A DNA stretch of 33,904 nt from Chloroflexota bacterium. Its GTDB lineage: Bacteria > Chloroflexota > Anaerolineae > 4572-78 > J111. Both the position numbers and the translations under genes were made by a program. Location: assembly GCA_024277275.1 (NCBI GenBank), contig JAJRVO010000134.1:1-33904 (forward strand). The letters run 5' to 3'. Within the stretch, counting starts at the first letter, position 1, and each line of letters begins with the position of its first letter. Positions 1 to 9,610 of this stretch are shown piece by piece. The notes beneath the pieces were generated by a model. The model did not search any database and had not been told where the DNA came from. It was given only the letters and a program-made list of their open reading frames with translations.

Positions 1-222
1 CGCAAATGAACAATGAACAATGAGTAATGAGCAAATAAACTCAGATAAAAAATCAAAAAGAAAAAGAATCTGTGAAAATCTGTATTCATCTGTGGATAAT
101 AATTCTCGCGGACGACGCAAATGTTGCGAGGTAATACTATAACGCAGCAAGCCGCAAATGAATAATGAATAATGAGCAAAGATTCTCGTGAGCAGCGCAA
201 ATCTTGTGGGGTAATCCTATAA

Positions 223-312
223 CTCACCTAACTCAATAAACTCACTGAACTCAATAAACTCACTGAACTCAATAAACTCACTGAACTCAATAAACCCACT
301 GAACTCACCAAA
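223..312. repeat. Ten in-phase nonamers
   Basis: CTCACCTAA CTCAATAAA CTCACTGAA CTCAATAAA CTCACTGAA CTCAATAAA CTCACTGAA CTCAATAAA CCCACTGAA CTCACCAAA. Confidence 0.95.
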
Positions 313-337
313 CTGTTTTTTAATGGAGGAAACACTA

Positions 338-739
338 ATGACACAACAACGCCCGCTTAGGGTTTTGATTGGCAAGCCGGGTCTGGATGGACACGACAAA
401 GGGGCCAAAGTAGTGGCCCACGCCCTGCGCAATGCCGGTTGCGAGGTAATTTATACCGGGCTGCACAAAACGGTCGATCAAATTGTAGAGGCGGCCCTGC
501 AAGAGGATGTGGATATTATCGGGCTGTCGATTTTGTCCGGGGCGCACATTGAATTGACCCAGAAGCTAATGAAACGTTTACGAGAAGAAGAGATGGAGGA
601 TGTCGCCGTGATTATTGGGGGCAATATCCCGCACGGAGATCGCCTCAAGTTGCAGGAGTTGGGGGCCAATGCCGTCTTCCCCACCGCTTCGCCGCTGGAT
701 GATATCGCTGAGTTTGTAAGGAGTGTTGCTCCACGTTAA
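338..739 (+). CDS. mcmA2: Methylmalonyl-CoA mutase small, cobalamin-binding subunit
   Basis: Protein MTQQRPLRVLIGKPGLDGHDKGAKVVAHALRNAGCEVIYTGL... carries the B12-binding DxHxxG motif (DGHDKG). ATG at 338 is preceded by GGAGGA. Confidence 0.93.
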   Translation: MTQQRPLRVLIGKPGLDGHDKGAKVVAHALRNAGCEVIYTGLHKTVDQIVEAALQEDVDIIGLSILSGAHIELTQKLMKRLREEEMEDVAVIIGGNIPHGDRLKLQELGANAVFPTASPLDDIAEFVRSVAPR

Positions 740-745
740 ATTATA

Positions 746-802
746 GTAATTAGTAATTGGTAATTAGTAATTATGAATGTCCAATTACCAATTACTAATT
801 AC
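746..802. repeat. Heptamer-based hairpin between the two MCM subunit genes
   Basis: 20-bp perfect stem GTAATTAGTAATTGGTAATT (746-765) / AATTACCAATTACTAATTAC (783-802). Confidence 0.92.
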
Positions 803-844
803 CAGTTACTGATCTCCAATTTCAGCTACCAAGGAGGTACAAAA

Positions 845-2464
845 ATGGCTGTTAATGAAAGTGATCTGCGCCCGGTCGTTTTGGAATCGGGTATTGAAGT
901 TAAACCAACTTATGGCCCGGAGGATATTGCCGGCCTGGACCTTGAGCAAGAACTGGGCCAGCCGGGGGAGTATCCCTTTACCCGGGGTATTCACCGCTAT
1001 ATGTATCGTTATCGACCCTGGACAATGCGCCAGTACACCGGCTTTGGCACGCCCCAGGAAACCAACGAGCGTTTTCGCTTTTTGATTGAGAATGGACAAA
1101 ACGCGCTGAACGTTGCTTTTGATCTGCCCTCGCAAATGGGGCTGGATTCTGACGACCCGCTGGCCGAGGGCGAAGTGGGCCGGGTGGGGATGGCCGTTGA
1201 CACACTGCGCGATATGGAAGTGGCCTTCAAAGACATTCCCATCGACAAAATCAGCGTCTCGCTGACGGTTAACGCCGTGACGCCCGTTATTTTGGCAATG
1301 TACCTGGCTACCGCCGAGAAGTACGGCGTGCCGCGTGAGCAAGTGCGCGGAACCACCCAAAACGATATCCTGAAGGAGTACATTGGCCGGGGAGCCTGGA
1401 TTTTTCCGGTCGAGCCGTCGCTGCGGATGACGGGGGATACGCTGGAGTTTTGCGCCAAAGAAGCGCCGCGCTACTACCCGGTCAGCGTGTGCGGCTATCA
1501 CATTCGGGAGTCGGGCGCGACTCCGGCCCAGGAAATCGGTTACGCCTACGCTATTGCCAAAGCCTACATCCAGGAGGTGGTGGGCCGGGGTTTGGCTGTC
1601 GATGACTTTGCCGGGCGAATCTCCTTTAACTTCAACATCTACGGCAACTTGTGGGAGCAAATTGCCAAGTTCCGGGCTGGTCGCCGGTTGTGGGCCAAAA
1701 TTATGAGAGAGGAGTTTGGGGCGCAAAAGCCCGGTACTATGCAAATGAAGATGATTGCCGGCGGCGGCGGCAGCGGGCTAACCATCGAGGAGCCGGAGAA
1801 CAACATTGTGCGCGGGGCCTACTACGCCCTCATCGCAGCCCTGAGCGGGACTCAAACCAGCGCGTTATGCTGCTACGACGAAGCCTACACCATCCCCACG
1901 CCCAAGGCCCAGCTTATTTCGCTGCGCACCATGCAAATTTTGGCCGACGAGATTGGCCTGTCCGACACGGTTGACCCGCTGGCCGGGTCTTACTACATAG
2001 AGCGGCTAACCGCGGAGATGGAGCAGCGGATTGTGGCCGAGATGCGCCAGGTTGATGAGGAGTGGGGCGGGATTGTCAAGGCCGTGAGCGAGGGGCTGGT
2101 GCAACAAAAGGTCTCCCGGCAAGCGTATGAGTACGAGCGCAAGGTGCAGAACGGCGAGATTGTCAAAGTCGGCGCTAACAAATATCGGGTAGAAGACGAA
2201 GCAGAGAAGATTCCCGAAGTCGAGCTACATTCCTACCGCACGGAGGCCAGAGACGAGCAGCTACAACGTCTGGCTCAGGTCAAACAAGAACGGGATGCGG
2301 TTGAGGTGGAGGCGGCCTTGAATGAGGTTCGAGACGTTTGCCAAAGCGGCCAGAACGTGATGCCTACGATGATGCGAGCCGTGCAGGCTTATTGCAGCCT
2401 GGGCGAGATTATCGAAGTGATGAAGGAGACTCTGGGCGAGTTCCAGGAGCCGGTTACGTTGTAA
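845..2464 (+). CDS. mcmA1: Methylmalonyl-CoA mutase large (catalytic) subunit
   Basis: Recognisable MCM family: YPFTRGIHRYMYRYRPWTMRQYTGFGTPQETNERFRFLIENGQNALNVAFDLPSQMG. ATG at 845 with AAGGAGG upstream; the 24-aa longer ORF start lies in repeat DNA. Confidence 0.95.
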   Translation: MAVNESDLRPVVLESGIEVKPTYGPEDIAGLDLEQELGQPGEYPFTRGIHRYMYRYRPWTMRQYTGFGTPQETNERFRFLIENGQNALNVAFDLPSQMGLDSDDPLAEGEVGRVGMAVDTLRDMEVAFKDIPIDKISVSLTVNAVTPVILAMYLATAEKYGVPREQVRGTTQNDILKEYIGRGAWIFPVEPSLRMTGDTLEFCAKEAPRYYPVSVCGYHIRESGATPAQEIGYAYAIAKAYIQEVVGRGLAVDDFAGRISFNFNIYGNLWEQIAKFRAGRRLWAKIMREEFGAQKPGTMQMKMIAGGGGSGLTIEEPENNIVRGAYYALIAALSGTQTSALCCYDEAYTIPTPKAQLISLRTMQILADEIGLSDTVDPLAGSYYIERLTAEMEQRIVAEMRQVDEEWGGIVKAVSEGLVQQKVSRQAYEYERKVQNGEIVKVGANKYRVEDEAEKIPEVELHSYRTEARDEQLQRLAQVKQERDAVEVEAALNEVRDVCQSGQNVMPTMMRAVQAYCSLGEIIEVMKETLGEFQEPVTL

Positions 2465-2615
2465 AGTCAGATTATTGTGTGGCATATGTAGCCCTGGCTG
2501 CTACCGACTGATCGTTTGAACAATTTCTCAAAGCTGAGATTTGGCCGACCGGTGGATTTGCCATTGATGAAACTGTAAAGCATAATACCGGCTTGGTAAT
2601 AAGACCGGGTAATGC

Positions 2616-3842
2616 TTGATGACAGTTTTTTTCTATTACATCCTCGAATACGTTAAGGTTTTTGTTAGAACGCTGTGGTTATCAGCTTTTATAGCTCTGG
2701 CGGTTGGCGTGCTGATGGCTATTGTCATTACCGCGCTTGACATCTTTTTATTTCGACGCAGTGACTGGAAAGACGCCGATAAAAGACCCAAATCGCTTAA
2801 AGAGTTAGGTTCGCTGCTTATTGTTACAGACCGGATTGTATTGGCCGTACTCCTGGTCAGCGTTTTATTTGTTGGCGGCTATCGTGTTTTTACGGTTGTT
2901 CCGGAAGAAGTGGCATCTATTCCTTCGCCCACTCGACCCCCTTCTCCAACGCCAACCTGGCCTGCAACCGCTGTTTTTACGGCCGAGCCTTCGGCTATTG
3001 CTACGCCAACCCCTTTGCCCACCAATACACCCACAATTACGCCAGTACCCTTGCCTACTGATACGCCAACCGCCACATTCACCCCCGGACCGCCGCCAAC
3101 CGAAACTTTTACGCCTGTTCCTACAGCGCCGCCCACTGCCACATTTACGCCTGTTCCACAAACCTCTTTGTCTTCTCCATCTTCATCTGCACCTGCGCCA
3201 CAATCTTCTTCCCCGGCTCCATCTGCGCCCGATGCCGCATCATCAGTCGCATCTTCCCCAAACCCTGCTCCCGTTCCGGCGTCGTCTGCTCAAGAATCGC
3301 TGTGCAATAAGAGCGTAGCCGGCGACGGCGTTTTTCTTAATCTCTGGAAAAAGTACCAGAACAAACTGGGGTGTCCCCGCGAAGAAAGGCAGTTGCAAGC
3401 CGATTCGGTCTATTTTGTCGAACAGTGGTTTGAGTACGGCCACTTATTTTTCTTAAGTAGCGACCTTGAGAACAAGGTAATTGCAGCCTACGGAACGCCG
3501 CTGGGCGGGGAAGCCGGAACCGGCGCCTGGCAATCTTTTCCAAGCGAACCCTGGCCCGGGTTAGATCACAACTTCTGCTTTGACGGTCAGGGCTTAGACA
3601 AACCCATTTTTGACAACTTTAACGAGGTGTGGTGCTTTGAAACCGGCGTTAAGGACAAACTGGGGCTGCCGGTAGATTTTGACAGCAGCACCAGAGCAAG
3701 AGTTTATTGGGCCGATAACTCCAAGCATATCATGCTGCAACATTTTGATAAAGGCTTTATTTTACGCGACAGCGATGGGGCAACCAATGGTATGGCTTAT
3801 ATCTTTCTAAATAATGGCACATATATACGCGACTATTATTAG
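2616..3842 (+). CDS. Hypothetical membrane protein with Thr/Pro-rich linker and C-terminal extracytoplasmic domain
   Basis: Long ORF with N-terminal hydrophobic segments, then TPTPLPTNTPT-type linker, then a folded-looking C-terminal domain. Start may be 2619. Confidence 0.75.
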   Translation: MMTVFFYYILEYVKVFVRTLWLSAFIALAVGVLMAIVITALDIFLFRRSDWKDADKRPKSLKELGSLLIVTDRIVLAVLLVSVLFVGGYRVFTVVPEEVASIPSPTRPPSPTPTWPATAVFTAEPSAIATPTPLPTNTPTITPVPLPTDTPTATFTPGPPPTETFTPVPTAPPTATFTPVPQTSLSSPSSSAPAPQSSSPAPSAPDAASSVASSPNPAPVPASSAQESLCNKSVAGDGVFLNLWKKYQNKLGCPREERQLQADSVYFVEQWFEYGHLFFLSSDLENKVIAAYGTPLGGEAGTGAWQSFPSEPWPGLDHNFCFDGQGLDKPIFDNFNEVWCFETGVKDKLGLPVDFDSSTRARVYWADNSKHIMLQHFDKGFILRDSDGATNGMAYIFLNNGTYIRDYY

Positions 3843-3849
3843 AAACCGG

Positions 3850-5460
3850 TCACTGAGCCGGGCAAGGTTGCAACATTTCTCCCTGTAACTCCCAACAGGT
3901 TCGCTCCTCAAACTGCCTTCGCAACTGCTGCGTCATCTCCGGCCCCCAATCGATGGCGTACACAACGGGGCCATCAAGCGTTGGGCTATTGGCCGCAAAA
4001 GGCGCGGCGAAATCGCTCCAACTCTCCACATCTTTCATCAAAATTAAAGCCGGTTGCAACAGGTCGGCCTGCTCCACAACTTCCAGCGGCGCAGACGTGA
4101 TGTTGTATTTTCCCTTTTGGGCCGCCAAAAGGGACGGTAAATTCCAGACAAGGTTGTAGCCAACAAAGCCGGCTACCAGCCCAATAACCAGCCAGTGCAA
4201 AGGCAAAACAATACGCTTCTGCCTTAGAAACTGAACGGAAATCTGAATGCCGCGAGCCGTCAGCAGCAGCATACCCGGTAAGGCATCATAATAATAACGC
4301 GGAAACCCTCCATCCGCGCCGCCAAACGCCCAATAAAAATTATGGATAACAACCACGCCTAAAATGATACTCAAGAGCAACCAATCCCAGCGGTTGGGCC
4401 AATCCCGATAAGTGGTCCACCCTTGATGGTTGGGAAAATCTTGTCGACCGGGCCGATCTTGACGTTTGGCCCATCCGGCCAAAAATGGAACGGGCAGAAA
4501 AAGAAGATTGCTCCAGCCCAGCCAGCCAAATAGCCCCGTCGCCAGGGTAGTAAACTTAAGGCGGGTATTGATGAAGACGGCATTGTGCAACGTGTAACCG
4601 TAAGGGCCAATATCCGGCCCAAAACCGATGCGGTCATAGGGCCAAACCAGCACGTAGCCGTTAAAGGTTGGACTGCCGGCGACGGCCTGCCAATACAACG
4701 GCAACAGAGCGGCAACGGGTAATCCGCCCAACGCAATCCAGAGTAACGCGCTCCATTTAAGTTCGCCGCGCACAATGAGGATTAACAAAAAAAAACCTAT
4801 TGCCGACCCAATGCCAAGAGCGGCAAAAGGGCGGGTGACAAACGTCGCCCCCAAGGCCAGGCCGGTTAAGGCGGCATAGGCCCAGCGATGTCGTAGGGTG
4901 AGAGAAGTCAACAAAACAGGCTCCACGCTGCGTTCTGCGGTTAAGTAAAAGAGGCCGACCAGAGCCAATGTTACCCAAAAGAGCGAAGCGGTATGGGATA
5001 GCAGCGAGCTTGAGAGGAATAAAAAACCGGGTGTGACCAGTCCTAACCCGGCGGCCATAACAGGGAGGTAACAGGGGGCATCTCTGCCGCCACGGCAATA
5101 AAAAGAGTGTCCAAGCCAGGCAATCAAGGCCAGAGTGAGGGCGGCTAATACGGCGTTAACTAACCAGGGCACGCCCAAACCAACCCCCAGGCTTAACAAA
5201 AGAGGCCAGCCGGGGTGGTATTTGCCAAAACGTTTACCCTGGTAATCAACCACAAATGGAGACCAAAAGGCGTCATCTAAAGCGGGTGTGGGGACCGTCA
5301 GCCGGTGTTGGGCAAAAACTTTGGCCTGAAAAATATAAGCTACTTCATCTTCAGAGTGGGGAACATGCTCAAATATTTGAGCAGAGAGAACGGCAATGGC
5401 AATAAAGGCGGTAAGGCAAATACCAACAATACCCCACCGAAGCCTGCTATTGTATGTCAC
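3850..5460 (-). CDS. Multi-pass membrane protein, PMT/ArnT-like glycosyltransferase (GT-C fold) candidate
   Basis: Many hydrophobic helices with an N-terminal HSEDEVAYIFQAKVF loop typical of PMT-like proteins. Confidence 0.7.
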   Translation of the reverse strand: MTYNSRLRWGIVGICLTAFIAIAVLSAQIFEHVPHSEDEVAYIFQAKVFAQHRLTVPTPALDDAFWSPFVVDYQGKRFGKYHPGWPLLLSLGVGLGVPWLVNAVLAALTLALIAWLGHSFYCRGGRDAPCYLPVMAAGLGLVTPGFLFLSSSLLSHTASLFWVTLALVGLFYLTAERSVEPVLLTSLTLRHRWAYAALTGLALGATFVTRPFAALGIGSAIGFFLLILIVRGELKWSALLWIALGGLPVAALLPLYWQAVAGSPTFNGYVLVWPYDRIGFGPDIGPYGYTLHNAVFINTRLKFTTLATGLFGWLGWSNLLFLPVPFLAGWAKRQDRPGRQDFPNHQGWTTYRDWPNRWDWLLLSIILGVVVIHNFYWAFGGADGGFPRYYYDALPGMLLLTARGIQISVQFLRQKRIVLPLHWLVIGLVAGFVGYNLVWNLPSLLAAQKGKYNITSAPLEVVEQADLLQPALILMKDVESWSDFAAPFAANSPTLDGPVVYAIDWGPEMTQQLRRQFEERTCWELQGEMLQPCPAQ

Positions 5461-5474
5461 GTATTATAGTCCTT

Positions 5475-5577
5475 CAGAAAAGTTTTTGCCCACAATATGC
5501 GTAATGAATGATGCGTAAGGGAATTTCACGCATCACGCATCAGAAAACCACTAACATCAATGGAAAGAACTTTTCTG
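5475..5577. repeat. Nested inverted repeat
   Basis: Outer CAGAAAAGTTTTT / AAGAACTTTTCTG (12/13); inner GCGTAATGAATGATGCGT / ACGCATCACGCATC words. Confidence 0.75.
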
Positions 5578-5611
5578 GGTAGCTATACGTATCGCAAGAG
5601 GCAGTTTCATT

Positions 5612-6202
5612 TTACAACAACGGTCCTACAATGGCCTCTAATTCTTCAAGTGTAATCTCGCCAATTTGGGTGTGCTGAATAAAACCATTGCGGTCAATAA
5701 TAAAGCTGGTGGGCAACCCTTGTACCCGGTAAAGGTCTACCACCTCGGTTTGAGTATCCAGCAGAACGGGAAAGGTAAAGCCGTTGGCCTGAATGAATTC
5801 ATTGATTGTGATGGCGTCCTCTTGATTGTTAACAGCCAGCACTACAAATCCTTCTTGCTTGTGAGCCTCGTAAAAGGCATTAATTTCCGGCATTTCTGCT
5901 TTGCAGGGAGGACACCATGTGGCCCACATATTTATCATCACCACTTGTCCGGCATAGTCGCTTAAGGCAACATTCTCGCCGGTGAGCGAGATTAAAGTAA
6001 ATTCAGGAGCAATATCCGCCTGTGGTTGGCCAACGTTGTTAGAGGCGTCTGGTTTACTTGCCAATGATTGTTGACTTGTCCTAAGCAACATGCTCGCTCC
6101 CACCGCAATCAAGGTTAGGGCCAGCGCAACATTAAGATAAAGCCAAATCTTTTTGGGTCCTGTTTGTTGGTTGTATTGCGTAATTTCGTATTTGTTGTTC
6201 AT
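5612..6202 (-). CDS. TlpA/ResA-family membrane-anchored thiol-disulfide oxidoreductase
   Basis: N-terminal TM helix; MINMWATWCPPCKAEMPEINAFYEAH contains the WCPPC thioredoxin motif. Confidence 0.93.
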   Translation of the reverse strand: MNNKYEITQYNQQTGPKKIWLYLNVALALTLIAVGASMLLRTSQQSLASKPDASNNVGQPQADIAPEFTLISLTGENVALSDYAGQVVMINMWATWCPPCKAEMPEINAFYEAHKQEGFVVLAVNNQEDAITINEFIQANGFTFPVLLDTQTEVVDLYRVQGLPTSFIIDRNGFIQHTQIGEITLEELEAIVGPLL

Positions 6203-6245
6203 AATCCATCCACGGTTTTAGCAATTTCTGAGACATCCATTCCAT

Positions 6246-6428
6246 AAGTAACCCAAGTTGCTACCTGACCAACCAACAGTCAGAAAATCAATGATTCAGC
6301 GCCAAGTAAGCCAGAAGTAGGAAGTATGGAGTAGGGAGTATGGAGTAGGGAGTATGAAGATTTTACCCCTAATCCCTACTGCTTACTTCCTACTCCCCGG
6401 TTTGATGATACAGGTGGCAACTTGAGTT
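6246..6428. repeat. Nested inverted repeat with heptamer interior
   Basis: Outer AAGTTGCTACCTG (6255-6267) / CAGGTGGCAACTT (6411-6423); interior six heptamers GAAGTAG GAAGTAT GGAGTAG GGAGTAT GGAGTAG GGAGTAT (6314-6355) facing TACTGCTTACTTCCTACTCC. Confidence 0.85.
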
Positions 6429-6497
6429 AAGTAATTGAAGCAATACTTTACCCAACGATCCCTTTTAAATCAAATGAGGGCATCTCAACTGAAAATA

Positions 6498-6537
6498 AAC
6501 ACGTCCATGTGTGGTGTACCAAACACATGGACGTGTT
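6498..6537. terminator. Strong hairpin downstream of maeB; possible terminator
   Basis: 15-bp perfect stem AACACGTCCATGTGT / ACACATGGACGTGTT (6498-6512, 6523-6537), T-rich flanks on both strands. Confidence 0.6.
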
Positions 6538-6646
6538 TTGTTGTTCAAACTCAGTAGACCCAATTTGTTTGGCTCCAAGCCGGTTTACAAGCAGCGTTTG
6601 GGGGTTACAAACCCCCTCAGAGCAAATTCTACTGCCGGCAAACTAA

Positions 6647-8893
6647 CTACTCCCGGCTTTGAGCGTCAATAACGGCCATAGCGGCAATATTGACAATATC
6701 GCGGACTTCCGCGCCGCGTTGTAGTATATGAACCGGCTTGTTCATCCCCAGCAGCACCGGCCCAATGGTTTCAATGCCGCCGAGTCGTTGCATAAGTTTG
6801 TAAGAAATATTAGCCGCTTCCAGACTAGGGAAGATGAGTACGTTGGCGTCTCTAACCTGGCTAAAGGGATACAACTCGTCAACCAGAGAGGGCCTTACGG
6901 CAGTATCGGCCATCATCTCGCCATCTACAGCTAAATCAGGAAAACGTTCTTTCAATAACTCGGCGGCCTGCCGAACCTTGTTGGAAAAGGGGTGGCGCGT
7001 GCTGCCAAAGTTAGAGAAGCTAAGCAACGCCAAACGAGGCTCCATATCCAAACGGCGCACTTCTCTGGCAGCCAAATAACCAATTTCGGCCAGGTCTTCG
7101 GCGCTGGGATCAATGTTAACTGTTGTGTCGACAAAAAAGTAGACTTTGTCTTTAACAATCATAATGTACATTCCGGCCACTTTATGTACATCCGGGGCGG
7201 TGCCAATAATTTCCAGAGCCGGACGAATGATTGAAGGGTAGTCGTGGAGCAAGCCCGATACGTAGGCATCGGCGTCGCCCATCTGCACCATCATAGGGCC
7301 AAAATAGCTGCGCCGCCGCACCAATGCATGAGACCTGCTTAAGGTGACGCCTTTGCGCTGGCGTTGCTTAAGCAGCACTTGACAATAATTCTCAAACTGT
7401 TCGCTAGTTTGAGGATTGATGATTGTTGGCTCAAATTCAAGACCAAGCTCTTCAATTTTTTGCCGTACTACATCAGGACGACCAAGTAGAATAGGTTGAC
7501 CAATTCCCTCTCCCTCAACTATAGCGGCAGCCCGAATAATTTTGGGGTCTTCTCCCTCGCCAAAGACAACGCGCTTGGGATTATGGCGAGCCTTGTTCAT
7601 AATGTGGCGCATCAATTCCCAACCTTTGCCCAAACGCGCCTCTAGTTGTTCGCGGTAAACGTCTATATCTATTGGGCGACGGGCAACGCCGGTTTTTATG
7701 GCGGCTTCAGCTACGGCAGGGGCCTCCCATAGCAAAACACGCGGGTCAAAGGGTGTGGGGATAATGTATTCAGGCCCAAATTTAAGGCTTTCCAGATTAT
7801 ACGCCTTAAGCACAGAATCGGGTACGTCTTCGTGGGTTAAAGCGGCCAGAGACTTGGCCGCGGCCAGTTTCATTTCATCGTTAATCTGGCGTGCTTGCAC
7901 ATCAAGCGCGACCCGAAAGATGAAGGGAAAACCAAGCACATTGTTGACCTGGTTGGGATAGTCGCTGCGTCCGGTAGCCACAATGGCGTCGGGGCGAGCC
8001 TCTTTAGCCAACTCGTATTTAATTTCCGGGTCGGGGTTTGCCATTGCAAAGATGATAGGCTGGTCGGCCATAGAGCGAACCATATCCTGGGTAACCGTGT
8101 CGGCAACCGACAGGCCAAGAAAAACATCGGCTCCTTGCATAACATCCTCCAGGGTACGGGCGTCGGTCTCTTTCATAAAACGGGCCTTGTATTTATTCAT
8201 CCCCGCATCACGGCCACTGTGGATGACTCCTCGCGAGTCGACCAGAGTGATATTTTCTCGCTTGGCCCCGGCCAAAATAAACATTTCAGCGCAGGAAATG
8301 GCCGATGCGCCGGCTCCATTGACTACAATTTGTATATTGGCAAACTCTTTGCCCACAATTTCCAAAGCGTTCATCAGGCCGGCCGTGGCAATAATAGCCG
8401 TGCCGTGCTGGTCGTCATGGAAGACGGGAATATCCAGCATCTCCTTAAGTTGTTCTTCAATGTAAAAACACTCCGGCGCTTTAATATCTTCCAGATTAAT
8501 GCCGCCAAAGGTAGGGGCCATGGCCCGCACCACGTTGATAATCTCATCCGGGTCAACGCAGTCTATTTCAATATCAAACACGTCAATATCAGCAAATCGT
8601 TTAAAAAGGACGCCTTTACCTTCCATAACCGGCTTGGAAGCAAGCGGTCCACGGTTGCCCAACCCCAAAATGGCAGTGCCGTTAGAAACAACGGCCACCA
8701 GATTGCCTTTGGCCGTATAACGATAGGCAGTGTCTGGGTCTTTGGCAATTTCAAGCACCGGTATTGCTACGCCGGGGGTATAGGCCAGAGACAGGTCAAG
8801 CTGAGTTCTGGCCGGTTTGGTAACGGTGACCTCGATTTTACCGGGCCGCCCGTCTTCATGATATTTTAAAGCTGTTTCTTTAGTAATCTTCAT
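6647..8893 (-). CDS. maeB: NADP-dependent malic enzyme fused to phosphotransacetylase-like domain
   Basis: Malic domain ([26 protein letters not shown]) followed by PTA-like domain ([19 protein letters not shown]...). Confidence 0.95.
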   Translation of the reverse strand: MKITKETALKYHEDGRPGKIEVTVTKPARTQLDLSLAYTPGVAIPVLEIAKDPDTAYRYTAKGNLVAVVSNGTAILGLGNRGPLASKPVMEGKGVLFKRFADIDVFDIEIDCVDPDEIINVVRAMAPTFGGINLEDIKAPECFYIEEQLKEMLDIPVFHDDQHGTAIIATAGLMNALEIVGKEFANIQIVVNGAGASAISCAEMFILAGAKRENITLVDSRGVIHSGRDAGMNKYKARFMKETDARTLEDVMQGADVFLGLSVADTVTQDMVRSMADQPIIFAMANPDPEIKYELAKEARPDAIVATGRSDYPNQVNNVLGFPFIFRVALDVQARQINDEMKLAAAKSLAALTHEDVPDSVLKAYNLESLKFGPEYIIPTPFDPRVLLWEAPAVAEAAIKTGVARRPIDIDVYREQLEARLGKGWELMRHIMNKARHNPKRVVFGEGEDPKIIRAAAIVEGEGIGQPILLGRPDVVRQKIEELGLEFEPTIINPQTSEQFENYCQVLLKQRQRKGVTLSRSHALVRRRSYFGPMMVQMGDADAYVSGLLHDYPSIIRPALEIIGTAPDVHKVAGMYIMIVKDKVYFFVDTTVNIDPSAEDLAEIGYLAAREVRRLDMEPRLALLSFSNFGSTRHPFSNKVRQAAELLKERFPDLAVDGEMMADTAVRPSLVDELYPFSQVRDANVLIFPSLEAANISYKLMQRLGGIETIGPVLLGMNKPVHILQRGAEVRDIVNIAAMAVIDAQSRE

Positions 8894-8947
8894 TTGAATA
8901 TCTCCTTAAAGGGTTGTAGGAAAGCCAAAAACCGAAAGATACTCTTT

Positions 8948-9195
8948 CTTGTTCCCTCTTCTCGTTCCCAAACTTCGGTTTGCTACCGTACACTTTTAAT
9001 AGTAGGTTGGGTTGAATGGGTGAACACTGACTATCCGCCCAAAAGCTATTGGGTTTCGCTCAAAATTATGCTTAAAAGCAGGTAATGAAACCCAACATAG
9101 CGCCGATTATCAGATGCTTTTGGCTCAACCCAACCTACCCCTTAAAAGCGTCCGGTAGTGAAAACTTCGGTTTGGGAATGAGAAGAGGGAACAAG
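8948..9195. repeat. Long imperfect inverted repeat, arms about 70 bp
   Basis: Left CTTGTTCCCTCTTCTCGTTCCCAAAC...CTACCGTACACTTTTAATAGTAGGTTGGGTTGA (8948-9015); right is its complement (9125-9195). Confidence 0.88.
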
Positions 9196-9264
9196 GTAAA
9201 ACCCATTTTAGGGGTAGCTAACGGTTTTTAAGAATTTAACTTTCCACGAATTTAATTAGTAGAG

Positions 9265-9396
9265 TTGTTCCCCAATTAGCAGATTAGGAAATTTGGACAC
9301 AGATTTCACAGATAAACACAGATTTTCTTCTTTGTTTTTAAAATAATCTGTGTGAATCTGTGTCCTACAAACGAGATAATCTTATTAGGGAACAAG
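9265..9396. repeat. Nested inverted repeat with CACAGATT words
   Basis: Outer TTGTTCCCCAATTAGCAGATTA / TAATCTTATTAGGGAACAA; inner GGACACAGATTTCACAGATAAACACAGATT / AATCTGTGTGAATCTGTGTCC. Confidence 0.85.
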
Positions 9397-9542
9397 TCTA
9401 GTGTAGTTGCCATAAGCGACTGCATCCATTACGAGTAACGCCGCACTGTATTATACACCCCTAGTGATATTTGTCACAAGAAAGAGATATCAAATATCGA
9501 CACTTTTGCGCTAAACGTCGATTTTTACCCCATAAATAAAAA

Positions 9543-9571
9543 AGGCTCGCCAACTGCTGGTTGACAAGCCT
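9543..9571 (-). terminator. Rho-independent terminator for the 9611-10879 gene
   Basis: On the minus strand: AGGCTTGTCAACCAGCAGTTGGCGAGCCT followed by TTTTTTATTTAT. Confidence 0.75.
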
Positions 9572-9610
9572 CTACACAATGTAGGGATATAGTATTTTCC
9601 TCAAGCGAGT

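Noticed and set aside
217-432. Minus-strand ORF encoding EFIEFSEFIEFSEFIE repeats
   Set aside because: It is the translation of the ten-nonamer DNA repeat and overlaps the well-supported mcmA2 gene.
773-844. N-terminal extension MNVQLPITNYQLLISNFSYQGGTK of mcmA1
   Set aside because: Encoded by the heptamer hairpin; a good ribosome site precedes the internal ATG at 845.
806-1744. 312-aa minus-strand ORF, and 7895-8869 plus-strand ORF
   Set aside because: Antisense to mcmA1 and maeB respectively; no recognisable domains.
2521-2615. Short reading frame QFLKAEIWPTGGFAIDETVKHNTGLVIRPGNA
   Set aside because: Too short with no start or recognised family; possible remnant but unsupported.
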